Assembly: GCA_001910725.1 (NCBI GenBank)
Contig: MJGA01000042.1
Span: 62,001-126,000 of the forward strand
DNA from: Phanerodontia chrysosporium
Lineage: Eukaryota > Basidiomycota > Agaricomycetes > Polyporales > Phanerochaetaceae
Direction: 5' to 3'
Length of the DNA: 64,000 nucleotides
Shown one piece after another: positions 1-8,907 of the stretch. A program made the translations under genes and the position numbers. Below the pieces are notes generated by a model. It made no database searches, was not told where the DNA came from, and was given only the letters and a program-made list of their open reading frames with translations. Within the stretch, counting starts at the first letter, position 1, and each line of letters begins with the position of its first letter.

Positions 1-2324
1 GGGACAGACGGAGCAAACGGACGCGAACACGACCAGAGGAGGGTGAAGGAGATACCGCGTCGCACGAGTTCCAGGGCAACCTCTTGGATTGTTGGACCCC
101 ACTGTCGTCGAGCGATCTCTAGTGCTGTGATAGCATCATGCACCGCCAGTGTCCACTCTTCCTTGTCAGCCTTCCCTATGATGTAGAGCATTGCACCAGA
201 CGACGTCGTTTCCCGACGCGCAGTGGCTGATGCTAGCTGGTGCAGCGCGAGGTGATCGGGGTGTTCTGGCACAAGGTCAGTTCCCACGAGATTCCCGTTC
301 ATCGCTGCTCGCACAAAGGAGACAATGGCTGGAAGCTCGGGTCCTGCAAACATCCCTGAGATCCAGAACTCAGCCAGCACACGAAGCGCGGTCTTCGCGT
401 CGAGCTTGTCGGCAGGCTCAGGCAGCACCGTGGGTGCAAATCCGTAACGGTGCTTGAGGGTCACCAGCAGCTCGTCACAGTTGACCAGTGATTCGGTCGG
501 CTCGCTAGCACTTGAGGCCAAGATTGCTTCTGCGTCTTGAGCAATGGCGACCGCCAGAGTTGGGTCTGGCCTGCCAGGGCTGGGCCGCCGAGCAGCAATT
601 CGGACAGGTGACCGGGATCGACTTTGCCCTCGTAATGGTGGAGCGCGGCGAGAGTTATACGATGAGCGAGACGGTGTGCGAGGTCTGCGGGGCGGGGTAC
701 GACCACGGGACGGCGAGCGATGGGGCGGCGAGCGAGGTCTGCGGGGTGGGCTGCGATCGCGGGGCGGCGAGCGAGGTCTGCGGGGTGGGGAGCGACGGGG
801 CGGCGAGCGAGGTCTGCGGGACGGTGAGCGATGGGGCGGTGTGCGGGCTGCACGGGAAGGGCTGCGACCGCGGGGCGGTGTGCAGGGTTTGCGAGGCGGG
901 GTGCGAGCCGTTTCCTCGTTCGTGTAGTGGTCCTCATCGTCCTCGTCGTCCTCGTCATAGATCGACTCTGGGGCAAACATGTCCCAGCCTTCATAATCGT
1001 CGTCCACGAGGGTCTCTGGGTCCAGCAGGAGGGATACGTCCCACTCATGCCAGAAGCTGTTGTACCTCCTGTGTGCGGGTTTCGTGTCCTTCCATAGCTG
1101 CCTGTACTTCTTGATGTAGACGGGCTGTCGCATCCAGTACCCGTTGACCTTAACCCAGTGGAAGACTGAAGCCCCCTTTTTTGTGGGATACGGCTTTGAC
1201 AGCTCCTCCTTTTCCCTGCGTAGACACTTTTCCCGATCAACGGGACCCTCCTTGGCCAGACGAACTTGAGCATACACGTCTTGACGCTTGAAGAACTCGT
1301 CCATGGTCTCACCGCGGTGTTGTCGGGATCGCGCAAATGGTGGGGGTGCATTTGGATCCATGGTAGCTTGCTGCAGCGGAGGTTGCAGCGGAGTGTCTGC
1401 TGCCCAGCCCTGCGGCAGAGCGGTGTTTTGCATCCACGACCCTGCTGCTTTCTGGCTTCCCTCCTTAAGCTTCGCAATTTGATCCTGCACGAGTTTCTCC
1501 AGGGGAACGTATAGGCCAATGGCAACGTGATTTTGGCACTTATTGGGAGCATCCCCGAAGTAGAACCACATAGGGACGTTTGCGCCACAACGTCGTTCGA
1601 TTGCCTTGAGATCACGGAGCCACTGTGGCGCTTTCGGCGCTGTGAGGTCCACGAAGCATCCAAATCGCGGTGTAGCTAGGTGAAAGCCAATCCAGGAGCC
1701 TCCGAGAAGGTCGACCGTGCCTTGTGTCAGCAAACCTGTGGTGGGAAGCTCAAAGTACCAGGGCTTGCTTCGGAATGGTGGGACGACGTTATGAAGCACG
1801 CAGAGTTTGTATGAGAGCAGGGCGGCGTTGGCAATGAACATCGCCCGTGCCCAGGAGAGTGCGTTACGGGCGGCCTTACGAGTCGAGTACCGGCGAGCGT
1901 AGCCAGCGCTGGAGGGCTGAGGAGGTGTCCTAATGCTGGCAGGTAGTAGAAAACCTGACCAGCGACTGATGGTATCGTCGGTGCGCAAGATAAATCTCTC
2001 TGTAGCCTGCCACCGTCGAAGCGCCGCGTCGGGGAGCCCATATTCTGTATATTTGCCGTCATCCGAGAGGAACTCCTGGATCGCGGAGGCAGCCGGCATG
2101 AGATCCCTTAGAACCTCGTCGTTATAGGGATCACTTCGCGGTGCGAACATCATGTAGAAATGTTCGTCCGTGGCCCAGAGACAGGCCATAGCCTCCCAGA
2201 GGTTCTTTGGAGCGCCTCTGGGAGGGTATCTGGGCATGGTCTTCTCTGTGGGCGAGATGACGACCTCGTATTTGTCGGGGCTGCCTGTGATGAAGATTTT
2301 GGGGGTCTCGTCCTGAGCAAACAT
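1..2324 (-). CDS. Large RS-rich protein of unknown function (3' end cut by window)
   Basis: I do not recognise this protein. The minus strand is open without a stop from the ATG at 2324-2322 (Met-Phe-Ala-Gln) to base 1, about 774 codons, and the gene runs off the left edge. The N-terminal third has ordinary globular composition rich in aromatic residues. Residues around nt 960-660 form an acidic stretch and then an Arg/Ser/Pro tandem array (units like RSPPRRPRSPP), which resembles the RS domains of splicing-associated proteins. A second globular part follows. Upstream of the Met lies a good intron: a GTAAGT donor at 2380-2375, a CTAAAC branch, and an acceptor near 2330. A 5' exon therefore probably exists, but I could not place its start codon. 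The start is uncertain; the coding frame is well supported by composition. The gene is co-oriented with the next one at 3.7-6.0 kb. Confidence 0.75.
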   Translation of the reverse strand, partial: MFAQDETPKIFITGSPDKYEVVISPTEKTMPRYPPRGAPKNLWEAMACLWATDEHFYMMFAPRSDPYNDEVLRDLMPAASAIQEFLSDDGKYTEYGLPDAALRRWQATERFILRTDDTISRWSGFLLPASIRTPPQPSSAGYARRYSTRKAARNALSWARAMFIANAALLSYKLCVLHNVVPPFRSKPWYFELPTTGLLTQGTVDLLGGSWIGFHLATPRFGCFVDLTAPKAPQWLRDLKAIERRCGANVPMWFYFGDAPNKCQNHVAIGLYVPLEKLVQDQIAKLKEGSQKAAGSWMQNTALPQGWAADTPLQPPLQQATMDPNAPPPFARSRQHRGETMDEFFKRQDVYAQVRLAKEGPVDREKCLRREKEELSKPYPTKKGASVFHWVKVNGYWMRQPVYIKKYRQLWKDTKPAHRRYNSFWHEWDVSLLLDPETLVDDDYEGWDMFAPESIYDEDDEDDEDHYTNEETARTPPRKPCTPPRGRSPSRAARTPPHRSPSRRPRSPPRRSPPRRPRSPPRDRSPPRRPRSPPHRSPSRGRTPPRRPRTPSRSSYNSRRAPPLRGQSRSRSPVRIAARRPSPGRPDPTLAVAIAQDAEAILASSASEPTESLVNCDELLVTLKHRYGFAPTVLPEPADKLDAKTALRVLAEFWISGMFAGPELPAIVSFVRAAMNGNLVGTDLVPEHPDHLALHQLASATARRETTSSGAMLYIIGKADKEEWTLAVHDAITALEIARRQWGPTIQEVALELVRRGISFTLLWSCSRPFAPSV

Positions 2325-2550
2325 CGGATTCTGAACGGTCTGGTTTAGCGGAGGCACCGAGAGCGCGAGGTGACACTTACGGATGGTGCGTTGCGTTGTT
2401 TTCCTAGGTAGAACAAGGCTCGCGTGGGTTACCGCTGTGTGAGTAGGAACTTGTGTTAGTGCACGGAATGGCCAGCGACATTATTTGGAATGCACAGATG
2501 GTAGTAACGGCTGGACCAAGGTCGGAAGGTCGGACGCAAGGGTGACACGG

Positions 2551-2938
2551 CCGTTCGAGATTCGAACGTCAGTGTGCTGGGAGGCGAGAGGTGGTAGGAG
2601 GACACGGCCGTTCGAAATTCGAACGTCGGTGTGCTGGGAGAAGAGAAGGGGTAGGAGGCGAGAATGCGAAGGTTGAGGTCGCGCGACAGTCACACACGTT
2701 CGAGATTCGAACGTAGGTGACGACGCGGTCGGTCTTGAAGTGCCACGGGCGTTCGAGATTCGAACGTCGACGCGGTGAGGCAAGTTGAGGCAAGTTGAAG
2801 CGGGATGGCGGGGTGCAGCGTCCGAGAGTGCGCGTGTAGTGGTCCACAATCACGCACGTTCGAGATTCGAACGTAGGTGACGAGAAGGTCGGTCTTGAGG
2901 CAGTCTTGAGGTACCACGGCCGTTCGAAATTCGAACGT
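2551..2938. repeat. Array of six 19-bp palindromes, family A
   Basis: Six copies of a near-perfect palindrome, consensus ACGTTCGARATTCGAACGT, lie at 2551-2569, 2608-2626, 2696-2714, 2749-2767, 2856-2874 and 2920-2938. The arms are 7-8 bp and the centre is GAT or AAT. Start-to-start spacing is irregular (57, 88, 53, 107, 64 bp). Copies 3-4 and 5-6 also share flanking sequence (a GTAGGTGACGA stretch, GGTCGGTCTTGA, and ACGCGGTGAGGC). Each pair is therefore half of a duplicated unit of roughly 100-160 bp. The array sits just upstream of the 5' end of the RS-rich gene. Confidence 0.9.
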
Positions 2939-3159
2939 CAACGCGGTGAGGCGGGGGTGGTGGGCGGGAGGAGGAGACGGAGGCGCGGCAGCGTCAAGCC
3001 TGAGCGAGACAGAGTCCCACAGTTCCCTGACAGGAGCGGGTGTCAGAACGCCACCAGGGTCCTGGCGGTGATCCGAGGAGGGCGGGATTCCAACCTCTGT
3101 GAGCGTCAATGCCCAACCTCACCTCCTGCGTTGACCCCGGTGCCAGATCGTCCCGTCCT

Positions 3160-3505
3160 TGCACAGAATCTCTGTGCATGAACGACGACGACCTTCAACA
3201 TGGCTCCCCGGCGTTCTCGTGTTCATGCACAGAATCTCTGTGCATGAGCAACGACCTCCTCCCCGGCGTTCTCGTGTTCTTGCACAGAATCTCTGTGCAT
3301 GAGCGACGACCTCTTTGGACCCGCCGACGCCGTTCGACACAGAATTTCTGTGCGCGAGCGATGACTTGCCGACAATCCGACGCTAGGACGAGCCGCCTCA
3401 CCCATGGATCCCCGTACCCATCCCCAAGGACGCCTACGCCGATGAAGTGCCAGTCCACCTATGCTCGCGCTCGATTCTAGCGCGGATGCGCAGAATTTCT
3501 GTGCA
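3160..3505. repeat. Array of five 19-bp palindromes, family B
   Basis: Five copies of TGCACAGAATCTCTGTGCA or variants lie at 3160-3178, 3226-3244, 3281-3299, 3336-3354 and 3487-3505. The arms are 8 bp in the best copies and the centre is ATC or ATT. Copies 1-3 are part of a 55-66 bp tandem unit that also contains CCCCGGCGTTCTCGTGTTC. Copy 4 is directly preceded by CCGTTCGA, the left arm of family A. On the reverse strand the centre reads GAGATTC, the same core as family A. Confidence 0.9.
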
Positions 3506-3673
3506 TCCCCTGAGCCTTGTCGAACATTTCATTTCATTACACAAATTACAGTCCTATACATCGCGCGAAACAACAAAACTACAAGGGAAGAAAGCCATGA
3601 ACGGTACCTGCTCGGGCACGACAATGTACCAGGTGAGTGAATCGCACATCGAGAAAGGTAGTGTTAACTCACC

Positions 3674-6027
3674 TCATTTCTTGGCATGGCTCTTTGCAGC
3701 TGCGCAGATCTCGTCGTAGAGACCACGGTCTACAAGGGCCTGGACCATGGCACTCCACAGACCCTCGGGTTTGCAGCCATGCGCTTCGAACTCGGCGATA
3801 ACGTCACTGGGGATGGCGTAGAAGATGTTCTGGTGGTCATGGAACTTCGACCAGCCTTTTCGCGGCCCCTTGTTGGGAAAGTCGAAGCCGAAGATCTTGC
3901 AGAAGCCGGGATAGTGGACCTTCTTGCGAAAGCCGATCTTGTTCCAATAGAGTCGGAAGAGCAAGGCGTGGTCGCAGACATGAAATGTCTCGGGGAAGCC
4001 CTCGCGCGCAGCAACGTGCGAGCCATCTTCGGCCTCTACGGTGACCTCAACCTCTGCGACGTCCTCGACCTCTGCGTCAACCTCTACCTCTGCGTCGACT
4101 TCCACCTCTGCAATGTCCTCGACCTCCGCATCAACCTCAGCCTCCGCGTCAACCCCAACCTCCACGTTGGACTCTGGCAGGAGAGGCGGCGTCGGTGAGG
4201 CATCCAGGAAGTCAAAGTCAAAGCGGCTAGCTGAGGGCGCAGGAGAGCCAGTGGAGATGGAGATCGGCGACGAAGCATACAGGTCTCGTCCAGCTGCGAG
4301 CATGGCGCACTCGGCCTTCCAATCCAAGTACTCCTTTGATGGGCCGGCTACGGGAGGCGGGGAAGGCGCGGAGGACGACAAAGCCTGAATGTCCCAGTCC
4401 GACGAGAACGTGAAATCGAACTCGGCAGGTGAGACACCCTCTTGTTTGGCGGGGTTCTGTGCTGCCGTAACTGCTTGGCGAGCACCTTCAGTGTACGGGA
4501 CGTGAGCAACCGGCCGGTGATAACGAGCGGATGCTCACCTTTGTCAAGACCGAGCACTGGAGCTACTGGCGGGACGGGCGGCGGAGGCGGTATAATGGCT
4601 TCTGATCTGGGCGAAATGACGGCTTTGCCTTGAGTGGGTTGGGCAGGTGAGTTCGGCGTATGCACAGAGGACGGGGAGCAATATACGAGCTCACCTTTGC
4701 CCTTATCCAGCGTCCGAACAACTGGCATTGCCGGTGTTGAAGGTAGCGACGGTGAGCTTGCGAAACCTAAGGCAGGCGAAGATCCCAAGGGATGCCCGAG
4801 GCCTGCTAGGGCAGCCTGACGTTCTGCTGCAAGCTGGTGGGCCTTGCGAACTGCAGCGCGTTTCGTTGGGGTGACACCCTCGGCAGAGGTGCCATCGTAG
4901 TAATTCTGAAACTCAGGAGGCTCCTCTGCGGTGGCCGAACGCAAGTCTACGATGGTCTCGGCCTTACTGAGGGATACAACCTGGTTGGGAACCTGCCCAA
5001 GCCATCCACCGAACTTGCGATCGAAGCGGAAGAAACCGCCGTCCTCGTCACGCTCGATGTGAAGTCTTGCGAGAAGAGCGTCGTCCAGCATCAAAATTCT
5101 CTCGGTACCAAACACACGGGCTTCGGCAGAGTACGCGGAAGGCTTCCCCTATAGGTACGTGAGGCGATACGTCTTGTAGAAGAGAACAGCGAGCTCACAT
5201 TGCGATCCACTTTATCCCAGACCTGGACTACGAGACTGTTGTCTGCACGCTCTTTGAGCAGCTTGACGGCCTCCACAGTCTGCTTCTGCAACTGATGTTC
5301 ATGAAGGGCGGCGCAAAAGGGCGAGTTACCAGTTACATCGGCGATTTGCGACTTGTACACCTTCTTTGTCGTAGCCTTTGTCGTAGTAGGCGTCGACGAT
5401 GTCGGTGCTGGATCTGCGCCAGAGTAAGCAAGCCGCCTCGGGATCCCCAGCACAGCACGGTACTCACCAGTTTCCTGCTCTTCAGAGGCAATCTCCTGCC
5501 TCGAGGCGGCAGCCGCTCGTCCGCCACGCCCACGCCCACGCCCACGACCACGGGACACGGTACGAGTGTGTCCTGCGATCGCCTCTGGAGATCGGTGAGA
5601 AGGGTGCAAACACGTCAGCACTGAACCGATGGCTCAAAAGGCGCAACACACCTGGCGGGATTTGCTGCGCTACAGCTACAGCCTCGTCAGATGGAGGAAT
5701 GTCCGTCGGGTTGTCGTCTGGCTTGCCCCGTGAGCGTGTCCGATACCTCTTGGAGGGTTCTGCGTTCTCTGCGGCTGCAACAGGCCCTTGGTTGCTCACG
5801 CGGGCCTTGCGCTTGCCGGGAGCCTTCTTCGGAGGCGAGGTCGGTGCATTCACTGCGTCTGCGGTGAGGTCTTTGCCACTCGTGCGGCCCTTGCGCTTAG
5901 CTTTCTGGGGTGGATCGAGTAGACCGTAGCGTCGTTGAACTGAGGCAGGGAATATGCCGGGTTCCTCACGTAGCTTACGCTCGAAGCTGACGGGATCTGA
6001 CTCCTCCCATATCTGCCAGTACTCCAT
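3674..6027 (-). CDS. Low-complexity protein with RG box and acidic repeats, unknown function, six exons
   Basis: Exons read on the minus strand are 6027-5652, 5584-5468, 5413-5199, 5148-4695, 4628-4539 and 4440-3674. They total 2,019 nt (672 aa) with all phases consistent and GT-AG borders. The N-terminus begins MEYWQIWEESDP. A basic region with nuclear-localisation-like runs follows, then an RGRGRGRGRGG box in exon 2. Exon 4 is globular (DEDGGFFRFDRKFGGW), followed by Pro/Ser-rich linkers. Exon 6 has an acidic EVEVDAEVE repeat and a conserved-looking C-terminal block (LYWNKIGFRKKVHYPGF) ending in KSHAKK. The frame stays open upstream to an ATG at 6246, so the start may be earlier. The retrotransposon is inserted about 580 bp upstream of the chosen start, probably in or near the promoter. 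I cannot assign a function. Confidence 0.8.
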
Positions 6028-6246
6028 TTGGTTCCGAGCGGGGCGTGTGTACGCAGACGCCGCTGCGTTTCTTTCGGGTCGTAGGTTGGAATCCAGGTAA
6101 TGGAGGCCTTGGGATGTAGAAGGCACTAGCGGGAGGATGTTAGGGATGGATGCACGAGCCGAACAGGGTACGCACGATGAGATACCACAGGCCGAGATGT
6201 TCAGGGTAGTTCGAGCCGTTACAGAACACTGGGATGAGGAGCGCAA

Positions 6247-6605
6247 GGCCGCAACCGGAGCTCGTACAAAATTGGATGTCGAGAAGGTTCCAGAGGACGC
6301 GCCAGGGCATGAAACGGGGGCGCTGAGTCGAGAGGAAGGAAGGAGGGAAGGTTACAGATGCAGGGAAGGACACGGGATGGTTGGCGGAGGGGCGCAAAGA
6401 ACGGGGGTAAGAGGAGGGGAAGGGGGCGCGGTGCGGGGCCCTCGCGCAGGCGGACGGGCGGGTTTTATACAGTCCATGGGCGATGGGCAGCCTCGATCGT
6501 CTGCAAGAGGGCGTCGAAGGGTTGTCGAAGCACACACCGAGAGTAGAACGAAGATACTGTATTAGGACTACAAACTACTAAATACAGAGGGTGTGTACGC
6601 GAAGC
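6247..6605. other. Upstream region of the 3.7-6.0 kb gene
   Basis: About 360 bp between the possible upstream start of the minus-strand gene and the retrotransposon target site. It is purine-rich around 6330-6430. I see no gene and no clear promoter motif. Confidence 0.5.
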
Positions 6606-6610
6606 AGCTC
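6606..6610. repeat. Target-site duplication AGCTC (left copy)
   Basis: AGCTC directly precedes the TGTCA start of the 5' LTR. The identical AGCTC follows the 3' LTR at 15189-15193. Five bases is the usual duplication size for Ty3/gypsy integrases. Confidence 0.95.
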
Positions 6611-6663
6611 TGTCACAGTTTTCTAATTCCCTACGGTTTTATTCTGGTAAGCGCCCAGTAGGC

Positions 6664-6782
6664 GCTAGGGGTTAGGGTCATGGACTAGGGTTAGGACAGG
6701 TACGCGTCAGAACGTGGTCACGTGTTGGTCACGTGCTGGGAAAGGACTCAGAGTCATGTGAGGATCTTATCTTTATCTTATC
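6664..6782 (+). promoter_or_regulatory. Putative LTR enhancer cluster
   Basis: Within about 120 bp of U3 there are telomere-type repeats (GGGGTTAGGG and TAGGGTTAGG, about 6667-6697). There are also two CACGTG boxes (6719-6724, 6730-6735), a GAGTCAT Gcn4-type site (6751-6757), and three close GATAA sites on the reverse strand (6767-6782). The motifs are visible in the sequence. Their use by fungal bHLH, Gcn4/CPC1 and GATA factors or telobox-binding proteins is inferred from known consensus sites. Confidence 0.45.
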
Positions 6783-7007
6783 TATGATGTAGACGCTCCG
6801 GTACAAGGGTATAGTAGGTAGCCGGACCCAGGGTCCGGGTAGTGTATTCTAGAATAGCGTAGAAGGTTCCGGACACATCCGGTACTCGGCTTTAGACTTC
6901 GCCGAGCCCGGAGTGTCTTGGCAAGTATCGCACCATCATCACGCCATCGTGCATGTGATGGGCAGTATTAGGGGTCTCGGGTAGTACCAGGGGTCCTCCC
7001 CTTCATG

Positions 7008-7042
7008 TATATATACCGGGCTCTGCTGGGCTTAAGTCCCCA
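7008..7042 (+). promoter_or_regulatory. LTR TATA box and predicted transcript start
   Basis: TATATATA at 7008-7015 is followed 34 bp from its first base by AGCATCATCTA (7042-7052). That is the sequence complementary to the primer-binding site, and Tf1-like self-priming requires it to be the transcript 5' end. The TATA spacing agrees with a start at or very near 7042. The same signals recur in the 3' LTR at 15060-15067 and 15094. Confidence 0.75.
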
Positions 7043-7111
7043 GCATCATCTACCTCGTCTACCACCACTTCACTCTTCGCAGTCAAGTCTCACCCCACCA
7101 AAGCTACTAAG

Positions 7112-7117
7112 GTAAGT
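7112..7117 (+). promoter_or_regulatory. Consensus 5' splice site in U5
   Basis: AAG|GTAAGT lies 25 nt before the end of the 5' LTR. It is inside a small inverted repeat (GCTACT ... AGTAGC, 7103-7120), so the donor could be occluded by a hairpin. Splicing from here would remove the primer-binding site from the mRNA. That would separate genomic RNA from translated RNA; this is inference. Confidence 0.6.
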
Positions 7118-7138
7118 AGCGGGGTTTACTTTGACATT

Positions 7139-7149
7139 TAGATGATGCT
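7139..7149 (+). other. Self-priming primer-binding site
   Basis: TAGATGATGCT, two bases after the 5' LTR, is the exact 11-nt reverse complement of AGCATCATCTA at the predicted 5' end of the element's own RNA. There is no TGG-type tRNA match next to the LTR. In Schizosaccharomyces Tf1 an 11-nt self-complementarity primes minus-strand synthesis, and the arrangement here is the same. Confidence 0.85.
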
Positions 7150-7988
7150 ATACCCCTTCGCGTCGACGTCAGCCTTAAGGGCTTGATCGTCGTACGCAGC
7201 GTGCTCGACGTCGTTGCCGGCGACGTCGGCACCTTTTACTACTTATAATCTTGCGTTCGCAGGTTCGTCTCTTTGATGCGCGGCTACCACCTGTAATAGG
7301 GGTAGTTCTTCATTCGTGGGGCTGGCGGCTGAGGTCCACCTGTAAAAGGGGGCTGTACGTCGTCGGCTGTGGGGTCGCATGGGCATTACTCGACGAATTA
7401 TCGCGAGTGATGTTTGTGTGTAGGCAGGTTTGTAGCGCACTTCGACCTGTAATAGGCGATGTTGTGCTCAGCCTGTCCGGAGACCTAAACGACTTGGGAT
7501 CTGGGGGATACGTTGGGCCACCTGACCAGGGGCTTGACATTTTGAGACCCACCGTTGGACGCGTGGCGCCAGGAGTGCGACCACGTGGGCGGGCTGTGCA
7601 ATACAGCATGGGAATCTTCTTGCCGATCCACAGGCGTAAGTGGCCACGCGACGCGTGGGGTGTTGAGTCCACCGCAAGGTGACCGCATCCCCGGTACTGG
7701 ATGACAAGCGGTAAGACGCTAGCATCTGGGAAGTCCGTGGAGATCGTAGCCGTAAGGCACGACAAACCATTTGCAGCGGGTGTGGAAACCCGACTGAGAT
7801 CTGAAACTCCCCCATCGCGCATGTGCAGAGAGATAATGGCATGCCGTAAACGACTCTACCCACGAATGCGCGCGCATCAAGATTCGAACCGCAGCAAGAG
7901 AGGGCTGGTAACCCTCATTTTTCTGAGCACTTTTCCTCCCATAAGTCGTACCTGTAAAAGGACGCTGGTTGATTATGTTATCACACAG
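7150..7988 (+). other. Retrotransposon leader with repeated CCTGTAAWAG motif
   Basis: A long leader without a convincing gene. A motif CCTGTAAWAG recurs at about 7290-7299, 7339-7348, 7447-7456 and 7951-7960. Relatives lie after the first ORF (8781, 8857) and at the gag-pol junction (10466). Each ends in AG, so they could be weak acceptors or RNA-binding or packaging sites. TCACACAG|ATG at 7981-7991 is a good acceptor directly before the first ORF. Confidence 0.5.
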
Positions 7989-8774
7989 ATGAAGTTCTAC
8001 AACAAGACCATCATTGCCTGCAACGCCGCCGCCCCCTACCCCTCCCTTGCAGAGCGCATCTCGCTTCGCAAGGAGACCCAAGAAAAGGTCTACGAGGAGG
8101 TCAAGGAGAAGCTGGCCGAGATCGAGCGCCCCAAACAGCGCGAAAAGTATCTCCTCCAGCGCGAGCGTAACCGTCGCACTGTCACCCGCCCCGTCCCGAA
8201 GGCCGAGCAGGATCGCATTAACGAGGAGTTCGAGGAACGCCTCTGGGCGCTCGAACAGGCCTCCAGGCTCATCATGGAGATGAAGGCGCGCAAGCGCCTC
8301 GAGGACCGGATTTCGAATCCGGCTCCCTCACTCCTGAGTCGCCTGGGCCCCCCTCAGCACCTGTCTCAAGAAGAGGTCGAGGAGACATACGGGAACGACG
8401 GCAACATGCAAGGCAAGGTCCCGAAAGAAGCAGGTCGTATGCAGAAGTCGCACATCATCGATCGAACTAAAGAGATGATGAATTTGTTCAACGCGGTAAA
8501 CCTTCGCTTGGTACCGCTCAGTGACCACCTCGTCGACATTGACAAGGTCGACAAGGAGCTAGGCGACGAAGTCTCGAAGTTGCTCGTCGACTTCGAAGAC
8601 TTATACGACCACTTCGACGAGAACAAGGGGAGAAAGAAGTTGAAGGGAAAGCATTACAGGTGGATTACGAGGGATTTAAAGAAAATCAAATATGTATCCT
8701 TCGAAAACTTTAGTACTCGATATGTAGAGATCGCAAGGGAGCTCGTCGCTCTCAATATCTCATTTGAATACTAA
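7989..8774 (+). CDS. Extra 5' ORF of the retrotransposon, charged helical protein
   Basis: 261 aa starting MKFYNKTIIACN, immediately after an acceptor-like CACACAG. The central part is highly charged (runs of K, E and R, e.g. YEEVKEKLAEIERPKQREK) and predicted by eye to be mostly helical, possibly coiled coil. The C-terminus is KIKYVSFENFSTRY...LNISFEY. I do not recognise a family. It ends 133 nt before the gag start. Ty3/gypsy elements usually begin with gag, so an additional upstream ORF is uncommon. It may be a Gag-like, regulatory or captured protein. The frame is open upstream to 7701, but that stretch has leader-like composition, so I chose 7989. Confidence 0.7.
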   Translation: MKFYNKTIIACNAAAPYPSLAERISLRKETQEKVYEEVKEKLAEIERPKQREKYLLQRERNRRTVTRPVPKAEQDRINEEFEERLWALEQASRLIMEMKARKRLEDRISNPAPSLLSRLGPPQHLSQEEVEETYGNDGNMQGKVPKEAGRMQKSHIIDRTKEMMNLFNAVNLRLVPLSDHLVDIDKVDKELGDEVSKLLVDFEDLYDHFDENKGRKKLKGKHYRWITRDLKKIKYVSFENFSTRYVEIARELVALNISFEY

Positions 8775-8879
8775 GTCCACCTGTAACCCGATGCAATAAA
8801 AACTCCACCTGACACTGAACTTCTGTGTGATACATAAGAGTTTTCCTTACTTTCCAACTGTAAAAGTGGAAGGAGTTTG

Positions 8880-8902
8880 TACTAACATACCTTTTGACTA
8901 AG
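8880..8902 (+). promoter_or_regulatory. Branch point and 3' splice site before gag
   Basis: TACTAAC (8880-8886), a perfect branch-point consensus, is followed 16 nt later by GACTAAG ending at 8902. The gag ATG is six bases further on. Paired with the U5 donor at 7112 it would define an intron of about 1.79 kb and yield a leader-spliced gag mRNA. Confidence 0.6.
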
Positions 8903-8907
8903 AAACA

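Larger units (their letters stand above)
6611..7136 (+). repeat. 5' LTR, 526 bp
   Basis: Bounded by TGTCA and TGACA and matching 14663-15188 over its whole length. It contains a cluster of putative regulatory motifs, a perfect 17-bp palindrome CCGGACCCAGGGTCCGG (6822-6838), a stem-loop CTCGGC...GCCGAG near 6886-6906, a TATA box (7008-7015) and a consensus 5' splice site near its end (7112). Confidence 0.97.

Noticed and set aside
512..1114. Plus-strand frame with Gly/Arg/Glu repeats
   Set aside because: Antisense reading of the RS-repeat array.
461..1663. 400-codon minus-strand frame rich in Arg, Ser, Thr and Pro
   Set aside because: It is out of frame with the longer, compositionally normal minus-strand frame that runs from 2324 to the window edge; a shadow.
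2551..3505. CRISPR-like spaced repeats
   Set aside because: Units are palindromes with irregular spacing and the spacers are themselves repeated; the genome is fungal.
7701..7988. N-terminal extension of the first retrotransposon ORF
   Set aside because: Leader-like sequence with CCTGTAAAAG; an acceptor sits directly before the ATG at 7989.
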